From: Streptomyces sp. ICBB 8177
GTDB lineage: Bacteria; Actinomycetota; Actinomycetes; Streptomycetales; Streptomycetaceae
Direction of reading: 5' to 3'
NCBI RefSeq assembly: GCF_003144095.1
Contig: NZ_NSKH01000018.1
Coordinates: 155,716-219,715 of the forward strand
Length of the DNA: 64,000 bases
Shown here: one piece after another, positions 46,517 to 58,057 of the stretch
Numbering within the stretch: position 1 is the stretch's first letter
Layout of the letters: every line of letters begins with the position of its first letter
Program-made: the position numbers and the translations under genes
Notes under the pieces: generated by a model
Database searches by the model: none
The model's input: only the letters and a program-made list of their open reading frames with translations
What the model was told of the DNA's origin: nothing

Positions 46517-46882
46517 TCACAGGCCCCAGCTGCGGACCGAGCGGGGGTGGACGCGTATCACCTCGGGGCTGAAGTGCGGGCCCAGGCCGTGCGAGCCGGT
46601 GAGCAGCTCCGCCTCGCCGCGGATGTCCACGCCGCGCACGGTCCACGGCTCGACGCTCACCACGTCGTCGACGACGAGCGCGATCCGCGGATTGTGGGTG
46701 AGGTTGCGCCACTTCTTGGTGGTCCCCATGGCCAGGCCGCCGATCAGGATCGTGCCGTCGTCCTGGAGGAAGAAGCCGACCGGGTTGGCCTGCGGCTGGC
46801 CGTGCCGGTCGACGGTCGCCATGCGGCCGATGCGCTGCCCCGCCAGGTAGGCGCGCTCGGCCTCGCTGAAGAAGGTGGTCAT
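46517..46882 (-). CDS. PPOX-class flavin/F420-type oxidoreductase
   Basis: A 121-residue split-barrel protein of the pyridoxamine-phosphate-oxidase superfamily: [55 protein letters not shown] and DIRGEAELL fit the F420/flavin-binding group. It probably reduces a small substrate with F420H2; the substrate is unknown. It is divergent from a second PPOX gene. Confidence 0.82.
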   Translation of the reverse strand: MTTFFSEAERAYLAGQRIGRMATVDRHGQPQANPVGFFLQDDGTILIGGLAMGTTKKWRNLTHNPRIALVVDDVVSVEPWTVRGVDIRGEAELLTGSHGLGPHFSPEVIRVHPRSVRSWGL

Positions 46883-46940
46883 ACCGCCATCGTCACGCGC
46901 CGCCCGCCCGGGCGCATCGGCCGCCGGTAGCGTCTGGCCC

Positions 46941-47372
46941 ATGTCGATCGACCTCGGCCGTCCCGGGCCCGACTTCCTGGCCTTCTGGCGCACCCCGCTC
47001 TACAGCGCGCTGACCACCCCGCGCCCCGACGGCACCCCGCACGTCGCCCCCGTCGGCGCGACCTACGACCCCGAGGCGCGGCTGGCGAGGGTCACCGCGC
47101 GCCGCACCAGCGTCAAGGTGCGCAACGTCCTGGCGGCGGGCGCGCCCGGCCTGCGCGCCGCGCTCTGCCAGGTCGACGGGGGCCACTGGGCCACGCTGGA
47201 GGGCGTGGCCCGGGTCAGCGAGGCCCCGGAGGCGATCGCCGAGGCGGTCCACCGCTACGAGGAGCGTTACGGCAGGAAGGTCAACCCGAACCCGGACCGC
47301 GTCGTCATCGAGATCGCCCTCACCCGGGCCATGGGCCGCATCCCTGCGGCGACCACCGCACAGCGGCCCTGA
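46941..47372 (+). CDS. PPOX-class F420-dependent oxidoreductase, second copy
   Basis: A 143-residue split-barrel protein: FLAFWRTPLYSALTTPRPDGTPH, VAPVGATYDPEARLARV, RTSVKVRNVLA and ALCQVDGGHWATLEGVARV. The Trp-Arg-x-x-x-Tyr-Ser-x-Leu pattern is typical of TIGR03618-like F420 enzymes. TAGCGT ends 7 nt before the ATG at 46941 and no ribosome site is visible, so it is leaderless. The two PPOX genes are only 58 bp apart and divergent. Confidence 0.82.
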   Translation: MSIDLGRPGPDFLAFWRTPLYSALTTPRPDGTPHVAPVGATYDPEARLARVTARRTSVKVRNVLAAGAPGLRAALCQVDGGHWATLEGVARVSEAPEAIAEAVHRYEERYGRKVNPNPDRVVIEIALTRAMGRIPAATTAQRP

Positions 47373-47443
47373 AGCCGGCGGGCCCGAAGCGCCGGCCGGG
47401 CTGAAGGGCCCCTGCCCCGGCCACGCCCCGCCTGCCCCGTGCC

Positions 47444-48898
47444 TCAGGCCGCGCGGTCGAAGCGCCGGCGCGCGTCGTACGAGGCGAGCGCCCTGGCCAG
47501 TTCCGCGCGGCCGGGGGCCAGCAGGTGCGTGGAGGTGCCGATGGCCGGGGCGCGCCGCACCCGGGCGCGGAACTGCGCGTCGTCGAAGACCTGCTCGCGC
47601 GTGCGCAGGCCCATCAGCATCCGGGTCAGCCCCCGCCAGACCTCCCCGTCGCTCGCCGCCGCCGCGCACGCCTCCGACAGCAGCGGCCGGCCGCCGAGCG
47701 CGGTGGGCACCGACGGCGCCGGGCGTCCGGCGATCGCGGCCCGCCACTGGGCGATCCGGATCCGGTCGTCGTCCACCGACTGCCGGAACCACGGCCCGTA
47801 CAGCGCCTCGTTGGACCGGGCGACGCGGCGGCTGAGCGCGATGTCCACGGCGGGCGCCGAGGCCAGCAGGTCCGCCAGCCGGAACGCGCCCGCCAGCGCC
47901 AGCGACACCCCGCGACCGTAGAGCGGATCGGTGACGCACACCGCGTCGCCCACCGCGAACAGCCCCGCGACCGGCCGCTGCCGGGTGGTGGCCGGGCCGC
48001 GCAGCGCGTTGTGCGGCGCGGTCATGGTGTGCACCGGCGAGACGGGGTCGGCCTGCTCCAGCCACGGCGCGAGGCCGGGCGTCAGGCGGGCCACCGCTGC
48101 GAACCGCTCCGGGTCGCCGAGTGCCGCCAGCGTCTGGTCGCCGGGCAGCGCGCCGATCAGCACGCCGAACGTGCCGTGCTCCCCCGGATGCAGCAGCCCG
48201 GCGTAGTGGCGTCCCAGGATCCCCGCCGCGTTGCCCCGGCCCAGCGGTCCCGGACGGGCGCCGGGACGCAGGCGGTGGAAGCGGGAGAAGACGCTCAGGC
48301 CCGAGGGCGCGGTCTCGTCGTCGGCGACCGGCACGCCCGCGGCCGTCAGCCAGCGCCGGGACTCGGCGCGCCGGCCGGTGGCGTCGATCACGACGTCGGC
48401 GCGGAGCGGACCGCCCGCGGTGACGACGGCGGCCACCCGGCGGCCGTCCGGATCAAGGCGCAGCGCCCGCACCCCGTCGCCGTACGCGATCCGCACGTCG
48501 GGCAGCGCCCGCACCGTGCGTTCGAGCACCAGGTCCAGCGTGCCGCGGCGGCAGCCCAGGGCGGTCAACTCCGCGTCGTCCGCGCGTGGTTCGCGGTCCG
48601 CGACGGTCGGCGGCAGCGCGGCGGTGAGGTCCAGCTCGACCGCGCCCGCCTCGCGCAACGCGGCCAGCACCCGCGGCGCCCGCTCCCGCAGGACCTTCAC
48701 GCCGAGCGCGGCCAGTGTGTGGGAGTGCGCGGCCTGCGGCACCAGCGGGCGGTGCCAGTCGCCGACCACCTCCCCGTACGGCCCCTCGGGTGGGCGCGGC
48801 CCGCGTTCCAGGACCACGATGTCGTGCCCCTGCCCGGACAGCGCCAGCGCGCTGGCGAGTCCGGCGACGCTGGCTCCGGCGATGACGACGGCGGCCAT
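47444..48898 (-). CDS. FAD-dependent oxidoreductase (monooxygenase-like)
   Basis: A 484-residue protein with an N-terminal FAD-binding Rossmann motif (VVIAGASVAGLASALALSG, GxSxAG) and the second FAD motif GDAVCVTDPLYGRGVSLAL. RGTLDLVLERTV and VVIDATGRRAESRRWL are like those of group A aromatic hydroxylases and geranylgeranyl-reductase-type proteins. No TM helix. The substrate is not determined. Position between PPOX genes and the dnaK operon gives no clue. Confidence 0.84.
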   Translation of the reverse strand: MAAVVIAGASVAGLASALALSGQGHDIVVLERGPRPPEGPYGEVVGDWHRPLVPQAAHSHTLAALGVKVLRERAPRVLAALREAGAVELDLTAALPPTVADREPRADDAELTALGCRRGTLDLVLERTVRALPDVRIAYGDGVRALRLDPDGRRVAAVVTAGGPLRADVVIDATGRRAESRRWLTAAGVPVADDETAPSGLSVFSRFHRLRPGARPGPLGRGNAAGILGRHYAGLLHPGEHGTFGVLIGALPGDQTLAALGDPERFAAVARLTPGLAPWLEQADPVSPVHTMTAPHNALRGPATTRQRPVAGLFAVGDAVCVTDPLYGRGVSLALAGAFRLADLLASAPAVDIALSRRVARSNEALYGPWFRQSVDDDRIRIAQWRAAIAGRPAPSVPTALGGRPLLSEACAAAASDGEVWRGLTRMLMGLRTREQVFDDAQFRARVRRAPAIGTSTHLLAPGRAELARALASYDARRRFDRAA

Positions 48899-49042
48899 GG
48901 CTTCCTCCTGGTGTCCTCATGCGGCGTGTCCCGTGCTCGGGTCTCCTCGTGCGGGGGTGAGCCCGGTCACTGTCAACCCGGCTTCTCGATTCCCGCTCGC
49001 GCGGACGTGCGGGCACGACCGCCCGGGCCGCCCGGACACGCC

Positions 49043-49081
49043 GAAGGGGGCGGACCGCCTCCTCGACGGTCCGCCCCCTTC
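49043..49081 (-). terminator. Terminator of the dnaK operon
   Basis: GAAGGGGGCGGACCG and its exact complement form a 15-bp stem with a 9-nt loop, 25 nt after the hspR stop. Confidence 0.85.
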
Positions 49082-49105
49082 CGGGAAGCGCCTGCGCGAA
49101 CGCCC

Positions 49106-49558
49106 CTACTCGTGCGTCCGCTTGGGCCGCCACACCACCAGCGCGCTCGCCTGCCGCACGTCCTCGTAGGGCACGAGGTCGCGCCGGTAGGAGGCGTGCA
49201 CCGCGGCCTCGCGCTGCCGCATCGCCGCCGCCGCGCTCTCCAGGCCCGACTGGAGTTCTGCGACCCGGGCCTTGAGCGCGGCGACCTGGTTCTCCAGCTC
49301 GATGATGCGCTTGATCCCGGCGAGGTTGATGCCCTCGTCCTGGCTCAACTGCTGCACCTGACGCAGCAGTTCGATGTCACGCGCGGAGTAGCGGCGGCCG
49401 CGGCCCGCGGTGCGGTCGGGGGAGACCAGGCCCAGCCGGTCGTACTGCCGCAGGGTCTGCGGGTGCAGCCCGGAGAGCTGGGCCGCCACCGAGATCACGT
49501 ACACCGGTGACTCGTCCGTCAGCTCGTAGGGGTTGCGCCGTACGCTCCGGCCGTCCAT
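49106..49558 (-). CDS. hspR: Heat-shock repressor HspR
   Basis: HspR is a MerR-family autorepressor that, with DnaK as co-repressor, shuts the dnaK operon and clpB by binding HAIR sites. The 150-residue protein has VYVISVAAQLSGLHPQTLRQYDRLGLV (HTH and wing, about 19-45), RRYSARDIELLRQVQQLSQDEG and a coiled coil (RIIELENQVAALKARVAELQ). The ATG starts 1 nt after the dnaJ stop. It is the last gene of the operon it controls. Confidence 0.96.
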   Translation of the reverse strand: MDGRSVRRNPYELTDESPVYVISVAAQLSGLHPQTLRQYDRLGLVSPDRTAGRGRRYSARDIELLRQVQQLSQDEGINLAGIKRIIELENQVAALKARVAELQSGLESAAAAMRQREAAVHASYRRDLVPYEDVRQASALVVWRPKRTHE

Positions 49559-49559
49559 C

Positions 49560-50738
49560 TCATGCTCCCTTCGCGGCCTTGAACAGCTCCGCCCGCGGAT
49601 CCTCACCCGCGGTCGCCTTGCGGTACGACTCCAGCGCCTGCAAGGCCTCGCCGTCAACCGTCGCGGGCACCGCGACCTCGACGGTCACCAGCAGGTCGCC
49701 GCGGGTGCCGTCCTTGCGGGCGGCACCCTTGCCGCGCGCCCGCAGGGTGCGGCCGTTGGGCGTGCCGGGCGGGAGCCGCAGCGTCACGGCGGGGCCGTGC
49801 AGCGTCGGCACCTTGATCTCGCCGCCCAGCGCCGCCTCCGGGAAGGAGACCGGCACGGTGACGGTGAGGTTGTCGCCCTTGCGCCCGAAGACGGCGTGGG
49901 TGCCGACGTGGACCACCACGTACAGGTCTCCCGCGGGGCCGCCTCGTTCGCCCGGGGCACCCTTGCCGCGCAGCCGGATGCGCTGCCCGTCGCTGACGCC
50001 CGCCGGGATGCGCACCTGCATGGTGCGGGCGCTCTTGGCCCGTCCGCTGCCCTTGCAGACGTCGCACGGGTCCTGGGCGATCATGCCGCGGCCCTTGCAC
50101 TCCATGCAGGGGTCGGTCAGCGAGAAGCCGCCGCCCGCGCCCCGGGAGACCTGACCGGTGCCCACGCAGGTCGGGCAGACCCGCGGGGTGCCGTTCTTGT
50201 CCCCGGTGCCGGCGCACGCCTTGCACGGCGCCGACGAGGACATGCGCAGCGGCACGGTGGCGCCGTCGACGGCCTCGGTGAAGCTCAACGTGACCTCGGA
50301 CTCGATGTCCTGGCCGCGCCGCGGCTGGGTACGGGTGCCCGCGCCGCGGTTGAACAGCCCGCCGAACACGTCGCCCAGGCCGCCGCCGAAGCCGCCCGCG
50401 TTGCCGGTCCCGCCGGGCTGGCCGCCGCCGAACAGGTCGCCCAGGTCGAAGCCGAAGCCACCGGCCCCGCCCGCGCCGCCCGGCGCGCGGAAGCCCCCGC
50501 TGCCGAACAGCGTGCGCGCCTCGTCGTACTCCTTGCGGCGCTTGGGGTCGGACAGCACGTCGTTGGCCTCGGAGATCTCCTTGAAGCGCTCCTCGGCCTT
50601 GGCGTCGCCCTTGTTGGCGTCCGGGTGGAACTCGCGGGCGAGCTTCCGGTACGCCTTCTTGATCTCCGCCTCGGTCGCGTCCTTGGGGACGCCGAGGACC
50701 TTGTAGTAGTCCTTCTCGACGAAGTCCTTGGTGCTCAT
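49560..50738 (-). CDS. dnaJ: Chaperone DnaJ
   Basis: DnaJ delivers substrates to DnaK and stimulates its ATPase. The 392-residue protein has a J domain at 10-75 with the HPD tripeptide (EFHPDAN), a Gly/Phe-rich linker, the zinc domain with four Cys-rich repeats (CKACAGTG, CPTCVGTG, CMECKGRG, CDVCKGSG), and the C-terminal substrate domain. This is the operon-type DnaJ1 of actinobacteria. The gap to grpE is 51 bp. Confidence 0.96.
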   Translation of the reverse strand: MSTKDFVEKDYYKVLGVPKDATEAEIKKAYRKLAREFHPDANKGDAKAEERFKEISEANDVLSDPKRRKEYDEARTLFGSGGFRAPGGAGGAGGFGFDLGDLFGGGQPGGTGNAGGFGGGLGDVFGGLFNRGAGTRTQPRRGQDIESEVTLSFTEAVDGATVPLRMSSSAPCKACAGTGDKNGTPRVCPTCVGTGQVSRGAGGGFSLTDPCMECKGRGMIAQDPCDVCKGSGRAKSARTMQVRIPAGVSDGQRIRLRGKGAPGERGGPAGDLYVVVHVGTHAVFGRKGDNLTVTVPVSFPEAALGGEIKVPTLHGPAVTLRLPPGTPNGRTLRARGKGAARKDGTRGDLLVTVEVAVPATVDGEALQALESYRKATAGEDPRAELFKAAKGA

Positions 50739-50789
50739 CCCCGGCGTCCCTCCTTCCCCGCTTCCGGTCCGGCCTGCCCGTACCGCGCG

Positions 50790-53521
<2,732 letters not shown>

Positions 53522-53551
53522 TTAGCGGGTAGTCTCGGAAGACCACGTAAG

Positions 53552-53565
53552 TTACCGCTTAGTAA
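53552..53565. promoter_or_regulatory. Candidate operator before the EtfD-like gene
   Basis: TTAC-CGCTTA-GTAA has perfect 4-bp arms in an AT-richer patch and follows a possible -10 box TAGTCT at 53530-53535. Palindromes of this look are bound by TetR-type fatty-acid regulators, but the regulator is unknown. Confidence 0.35.
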
Positions 53566-53644
53566 GAACGTCGTTCCCCGCCGTAGCGAGCAGCACGAGC
53601 GCTACCGCTGGCACAACGTCCGCGCAGGTACGAGGAGCCCCTCC

Positions 53645-55918
53645 ATGCAACTCGCCGCGATCATCGTGTCGCTGGTACTCGCCGCGGTCGGCGTGGCGTT
53701 GTTCGGCCGAGCCATCGCCCAGATCTACCGGTTCACCCGGCTGGGACAGGACGTGCCCGCCGGCACCCGCACCGACGAGCCGGTCGCGCGTACCGTCACC
53801 GTCGCCAAGGAGTTCCTCGGCCACACGCGGATGAACCGCTGGGGCGTGGTGGGCGTGGCCCACTGGTTCGTCGCGGTCGGCTTCTTCACCCTGGTGCTCA
53901 CCCTGGTCAACGCCTTCGGCCAGCTGTTCAAGGCCGACTGGCTGCTGCCGGTCATCGGTGACTGGACGATCTACGGCGTCTTCGTGGACTTCGTCGGCGT
54001 GATGACCACCCTCGGCATCCTCACCCTGATGGTCGTCCGCCAGCTGAGCCACCCGCGCCGCCCCGGCCGCAAGTCGCGCTTCGCGGGCTCCAACTTCGGC
54101 CAGGCGTACTTCGTCGAGTACGTCATCCTGATCATCGGCGTCTGCATCTACTCGCTGCACGGCCTCGACGGCGTGCTGCACGGCGCGACCCACTACCAGG
54201 CGACGTACTTCCTGTCGTACCCGCTGGTCGCCGCCTTCCGCGGGCTGTCCACCGCGACGCTGCAGAACCTCGTCTACCTCTTCGCCACGATCAAGATCGC
54301 CACCTCGTTCATCTGGATGATCACGGTCTCGCTCAAGACCGACATGGGCGTCGCCTGGCACCGCTTCCTGGCGTTCCCCAACATCTGGTTCAAGCGCGAG
54401 GCGGACGGCGACGTGGCGCTCGGCGCGCTGCAGCCGATGGTCTCCGGCGGCAAGCCGATCGACTTCGATGACCCGGGCGAGGACGACCAGTTCGGCGTCT
54501 CCCAGATCGAGCACTTCTCCTGGAAGGGCATCCTCGACTTCTCCACCTGCACCGAGTGCGGCCGCTGCCAGTCGCAGTGCCCGGCCTGGAACACCGGCAA
54601 GCCGCTCTCCCCGAAGCTGCTGATCATGTCCCTGCGCGACCACGCGCACGCCAAGGCCCCGTACCTGCTGGCCGGCGGCGGCAAGGACGCCGAGGGCGAG
54701 GAGAAGGGCACCGAGGAGCAGCTCGCCGGTGTCCCGGCGGCCGCGCTGGCCGAGGCCGAGCGCCCGCTGATCGGCACCGCCGAGGAGAACGGCGTCATCG
54801 ACCCCGACGTGCTGTGGTCGTGCACCACCTGCGGCGCCTGCGTCGAGCAGTGCCCGGTGGACATCGAGCACGTCGACCACATCGTGGACATGCGCCGCTA
54901 CCAGGTGATGATCGAGTCCGCGTTCCCGTCCGAGGCGGGGACGATGCTCAAGAACCTGGAGAAGAAGGGCAACCCGTGGGGCCTGCCGAAGAAGCAGCGC
55001 CTCGCGTGGGTCAAGGAGGTCGACTTCGAGGTCCCGATCGTCGGCGAGGACGTCGAGGACCTGACCGAGGTCGAGTACCTGTACTGGGTCGGCTGCGCCG
55101 GCGCGCTGGAGGACCGGGCGAAGAAGACCACCAAGGCCTTCGCCGAGCTGCTGAACATCGCGGGCGTCAAGTTCGCGATCATGGGCGGCGAGGAGAACTG
55201 CACCGGTGACTCGGCCCGCCGCCTGGGCAACGAGTTCCTCTTCCAGCAGTTGGGCGCGGAGAACGTCGCCACGCTGAACATGGCGTTCGGCGAGGACGAC
55301 GAGGACGAGTCGACGAAGAAGCCCGCGTCGAAGAAGAAGATCGTCGCGACCTGCCCGCACTGCTTCAACACGATCGCCAACGAGTACCCGCAGCTCGGCG
55401 GACACTACGAGGTCATCCACCACACCCAGCTGCTCCAGCACCTGGTGGACGAGGGCAGGCTGGTGCCGGTGACCCCGGTCGAGGGCATCATCACCTACCA
55501 CGACCCGTGCTACCTGGGCCGCCACAACAAGGTCTACACGCCGCCGCGCGAGATCATCGCGAAGGTGCCGGGCCTGCGCAACGAGGAGATGCACCGCCAC
55601 AAGGAGCGCGGCTTCTGTTGCGGCGCGGGCGGCGCGCGGATGTGGATGGAAGAGCGCATCGGCAAGCGCATCAACAACGAGCGCGTCGACGAGGCGCTGT
55701 CCCTCAACCCGGACATCGTCTCCACCGCCTGCCCGTTCTGCCTGGTCATGCTGACCGACTCGGTCAACGGCAAGAAGAACGACGGCGTGGCCAAGGAGTC
55801 CATCCAGGTCGTGGACGTCGCCCAGCTCCTGCTGGACTCGGTGAAGACCCCCAACGACGGCACGGGCGAGCCGGAACCGTCCAGCGCGCCGGAGCCGGAA
55901 CCGGAACCGGCGAAGTAG
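53645..55918 (+). CDS. Membrane-bound Fe-S oxidoreductase, EtfD-like
   Basis: The 757-residue protein has five to six N-terminal TM helices (3-25, 72-92, 105-130, 155-175, 205-230) carrying a heme-b/quinone type domain, then two [4Fe-4S] motifs (CTECGRCQSQCP from Cys302, and CTTCGACVEQCP), and two C-terminal CCG domains (YHDPCYLGRHN, ERGFCCGAGG). This is the layout of mycobacterial EtfD, which passes electrons from acyl-CoA dehydrogenases via ETF to menaquinone in beta-oxidation. No etf genes lie nearby, so the role is by similarity of layout. ATG with GAGGAG upstream. Confidence 0.88.
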   Translation: MQLAAIIVSLVLAAVGVALFGRAIAQIYRFTRLGQDVPAGTRTDEPVARTVTVAKEFLGHTRMNRWGVVGVAHWFVAVGFFTLVLTLVNAFGQLFKADWLLPVIGDWTIYGVFVDFVGVMTTLGILTLMVVRQLSHPRRPGRKSRFAGSNFGQAYFVEYVILIIGVCIYSLHGLDGVLHGATHYQATYFLSYPLVAAFRGLSTATLQNLVYLFATIKIATSFIWMITVSLKTDMGVAWHRFLAFPNIWFKREADGDVALGALQPMVSGGKPIDFDDPGEDDQFGVSQIEHFSWKGILDFSTCTECGRCQSQCPAWNTGKPLSPKLLIMSLRDHAHAKAPYLLAGGGKDAEGEEKGTEEQLAGVPAAALAEAERPLIGTAEENGVIDPDVLWSCTTCGACVEQCPVDIEHVDHIVDMRRYQVMIESAFPSEAGTMLKNLEKKGNPWGLPKKQRLAWVKEVDFEVPIVGEDVEDLTEVEYLYWVGCAGALEDRAKKTTKAFAELLNIAGVKFAIMGGEENCTGDSARRLGNEFLFQQLGAENVATLNMAFGEDDEDESTKKPASKKKIVATCPHCFNTIANEYPQLGGHYEVIHHTQLLQHLVDEGRLVPVTPVEGIITYHDPCYLGRHNKVYTPPREIIAKVPGLRNEEMHRHKERGFCCGAGGARMWMEERIGKRINNERVDEALSLNPDIVSTACPFCLVMLTDSVNGKKNDGVAKESIQVVDVAQLLLDSVKTPNDGTGEPEPSSAPEPEPEPAK

Positions 55919-55943
55919 CGGCGGACGAACGCCCACCACGGCA

Positions 55944-55980
55944 GACGGCCGGTGCCCCGGGTCGGGGGGCGCCGGCCGTC
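55944..55980 (+). terminator. Terminator after the EtfD-like gene
   Basis: GACGGCCGG at 55944-55952 pairs with CCGGCCGTC at 55972-55980, extended by a GCCCC/GGGG inner part. Confidence 0.7.
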
Positions 55981-56067
55981 GGCGTGGGGGGGCGGCGCGA
56001 AGGCGGAGGTGTCGTACGTCGGTGGGACGATGAGAACGTTCGCCGATGACGACAGGAGAGCATCGCC

Positions 56068-56640
56068 ATGGACTATGCCCGGATGCGTGCGATCGCCGAG
56101 GAACTGCTGCGGCATGCGCCCGATCCCGTCATAGGAGCCGAGATCGGCGGCAGCGGGATCGTCATGATGATGTCCCCGTCCAGGCCGCACGAACTCATCG
56201 CCATGCGGCTGCGCAGACAGCTGGACGCACAGCTGGCGGAAGGCCTGGTGGCCCACACCGGTGGTGAGGTCGAGGATCCGGCACTCGGCAGGCTGCGCCG
56301 CCCCGACCTGATCGTCGTCCCCGAATCCGTCTTCGCCGAGGAGACGATGGCGCCCTTCCGCCCCGGTGACCTGGCCATGGTGGCCGAGATCGTCTCGCCG
56401 TCCAACCACGTCAACGACTACGAGCAGAAGACCCACGACTACCCCGCCATGGGCATCCCGCTCTACCTCCTCGTCGACCCCCGCAAGGGAACGGTCACCG
56501 TCTTCTCCGACCCCGGAGGCGTGGACGCCGACGGGCGGGCCTGCTACCGGGCCCGGCACGACTACGTCTTCGGCGACAAGGCTGCGGTCGGGGACTGGAC
56601 GATCGACACGAGCGAACTGCCCACGTACAAGCTCCCGTAG
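56068..56640 (+). CDS. Uma2 family (DUF820) PD-(D/E)XK nuclease-like protein
   Basis: A 190-residue protein of the Uma2 restriction-endonuclease-like fold: RMRAIAEELLRHAPD, then VVHTGGE-type and LGRLRRPDLIVVPESVF with the catalytic Asp, and VAEIVSPSNHVNDYEQKTHDY with the Glu-x-Val-Ser-Pro-Ser motif and Lys. YPAMGIPLYLLVDPRKGTVTVF is also typical. Uma2 genes are abundant in Streptomyces; function is mostly unknown. ATG after GGAGAGC. Confidence 0.9.
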   Translation: MDYARMRAIAEELLRHAPDPVIGAEIGGSGIVMMMSPSRPHELIAMRLRRQLDAQLAEGLVAHTGGEVEDPALGRLRRPDLIVVPESVFAEETMAPFRPGDLAMVAEIVSPSNHVNDYEQKTHDYPAMGIPLYLLVDPRKGTVTVFSDPGGVDADGRACYRARHDYVFGDKAAVGDWTIDTSELPTYKLP

Positions 56641-56655
56641 GCAGCCCCGGAGGGC

Positions 56656-57978
56656 TCAGGCCCTCGGGGTCGGCTCGCGGCGGGGGCGTACTGCCGCCGC
56701 CAGGAGGGCTATCGCGGCGGCCAGGGCGGCCGGGATCGCCAGGGCGCCGCGCAGGCCCGCCGCCTGGGCGGTGAAGCCGATCACCGGGGGGCCGGCCAGG
56801 AAGCCCAGGTAGCCGATGCCGGTGACGCGGGAGATGGCGGAGGCGGACGGGGTTCCGGGGAGGTTGCCCGCGGCGCTGAACGTCACCGGGGCCACGAGCG
56901 CCACACCCGCGCCGAACAGCGTGAACCCCGCGATCGCGGCGGGCTGGGCGACGCCCGTGGACGCGGCCTGCGACGGCAGCGCCAGCCCCGCGCCCAGGCC
57001 GAACGCGGCGACCAGCGCGCCCGTGCGCAGCACCGCGACCGGGCCGAAGCGGGCGACCAGGCGGTCCCCGGCGAGCCGTACGACGGTCATCGCCGCCGAG
57101 CACCCCGCGAACCCCAGGCCCGCCGTGCCCGCGGCGGCGTGCAGCCCGTCGCGCAGGTAGACCGCGCTCCAGTCCTCGACCGCGCCTTCGCCGGTGAAGG
57201 AGCACAGGCCGATCAGGCCGAGGAGGAGGACGGCCAGGGGCCAGCGGGCGGGGCGGGGCCTCGCCGCGGCGGCGGTCGCCGGAGAGCTTGGCGCGGCCGG
57301 GTCCGGCTCGTCGGCGGGCAGGAGGTGCCGCGATCCGCACCACACCGTCGCGGCGCTCACGACCGCGATCACGGTGAAGTGCGTGAGCGGGGCGACGTTC
57401 AGGTGCGCCGCCGTCGAGCCCAGCAGCGCGCCGAGCAGACCGCCCAGGCTGTACGCGCCGTGCAGGCCCGACATCACGGGGCGGCGCAGGGCGCGTTCGA
57501 CGGCGACGCCCTGGGCGTTCATGGCCACGTCCGTGAGTCCGAGCGCGGCGCCCAGGAGCAGCAGTGCGGCGGTCAGCGTCACGGCGTTCCACGCGACCGC
57601 GACCAGCGGCAGCACCGCGCTCAGCACGACCGCGCCGCACCGGGTCACCCGGCGGCTCCCCCAGCGGCCGACCGCCCAGGACGCCAGCCGCACCGCGCAG
57701 ACGGTCCCCACCGGCGCCCCCAGCAGCGCCACCCCCAGGCCGCCGTCGCTCAGCCCGAGCGCGTGCTTGATCTGCGGAACGCGCGGCACCCAGTTCGCGT
57801 AGACCGCGCCGAAGCACAGGAAGACCGCGAAGACCGACCGCCGCGCGGCCACCGCCTCCCGGGGGACGGCGTCACCCGGTTGCGGGACATGCCGTGACGC
57901 GGTGGCGCAGTCGCCCTCGGGGGCTTGCGCGGCGGCCGGGACTTCGGCGGCGTCTGGTGCTTCGAAGGCGTCGGGCAC
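56656..57978 (-). CDS. MFS transporter (FucP/YbjJ-like)
   Basis: A 440-residue protein with 12 predicted helices after a ~45-residue polar N-terminus. AVYANWVPRVPQIKHALGLSDG (in two parts) and LGLTDVAMNAQGVAVERALRRPVMSGLHGAYSLGG (conserved in parts) are typical of the YbjJ/fucose-permease-like MFS subgroup. The substrate is unknown. GTG start at 57978; a later start is possible because the N-terminus is long. It converges with Uma2 (15-bp gap, with an AGCCC/GGGCT hairpin at 56643-56656). Confidence 0.83.
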   Translation of the reverse strand: MPDAFEAPDAAEVPAAAQAPEGDCATASRHVPQPGDAVPREAVAARRSVFAVFLCFGAVYANWVPRVPQIKHALGLSDGGLGVALLGAPVGTVCAVRLASWAVGRWGSRRVTRCGAVVLSAVLPLVAVAWNAVTLTAALLLLGAALGLTDVAMNAQGVAVERALRRPVMSGLHGAYSLGGLLGALLGSTAAHLNVAPLTHFTVIAVVSAATVWCGSRHLLPADEPDPAAPSSPATAAAARPRPARWPLAVLLLGLIGLCSFTGEGAVEDWSAVYLRDGLHAAAGTAGLGFAGCSAAMTVVRLAGDRLVARFGPVAVLRTGALVAAFGLGAGLALPSQAASTGVAQPAAIAGFTLFGAGVALVAPVTFSAAGNLPGTPSASAISRVTGIGYLGFLAGPPVIGFTAQAAGLRGALAIPAALAAAIALLAAAVRPRREPTPRA

Positions 57979-58045
57979 GTGTCACAGCTTCGCAGCAAAC
58001 CCGCCTCCCGATCAGCCCCCGGCGTCGCCCTCCGCCCGTTACGGG

Positions 58046-58051
58046 TACGTT
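58046..58051 (+). promoter_or_regulatory. -10 box of the Yip1 gene (leaderless)
   Basis: TACGTT ends 6 nt before the GTG start. No -35 match. Confidence 0.45.
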
Positions 58052-58057
58052 CGTGGG

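Noticed and set aside
53552-55939. A 795-codon frame antisense to the EtfD-like gene
   Set aside because: The + strand has clear Fe-S motifs and membrane helices. The antisense product is a low-complexity Leu/Val/Arg/His-rich shadow.
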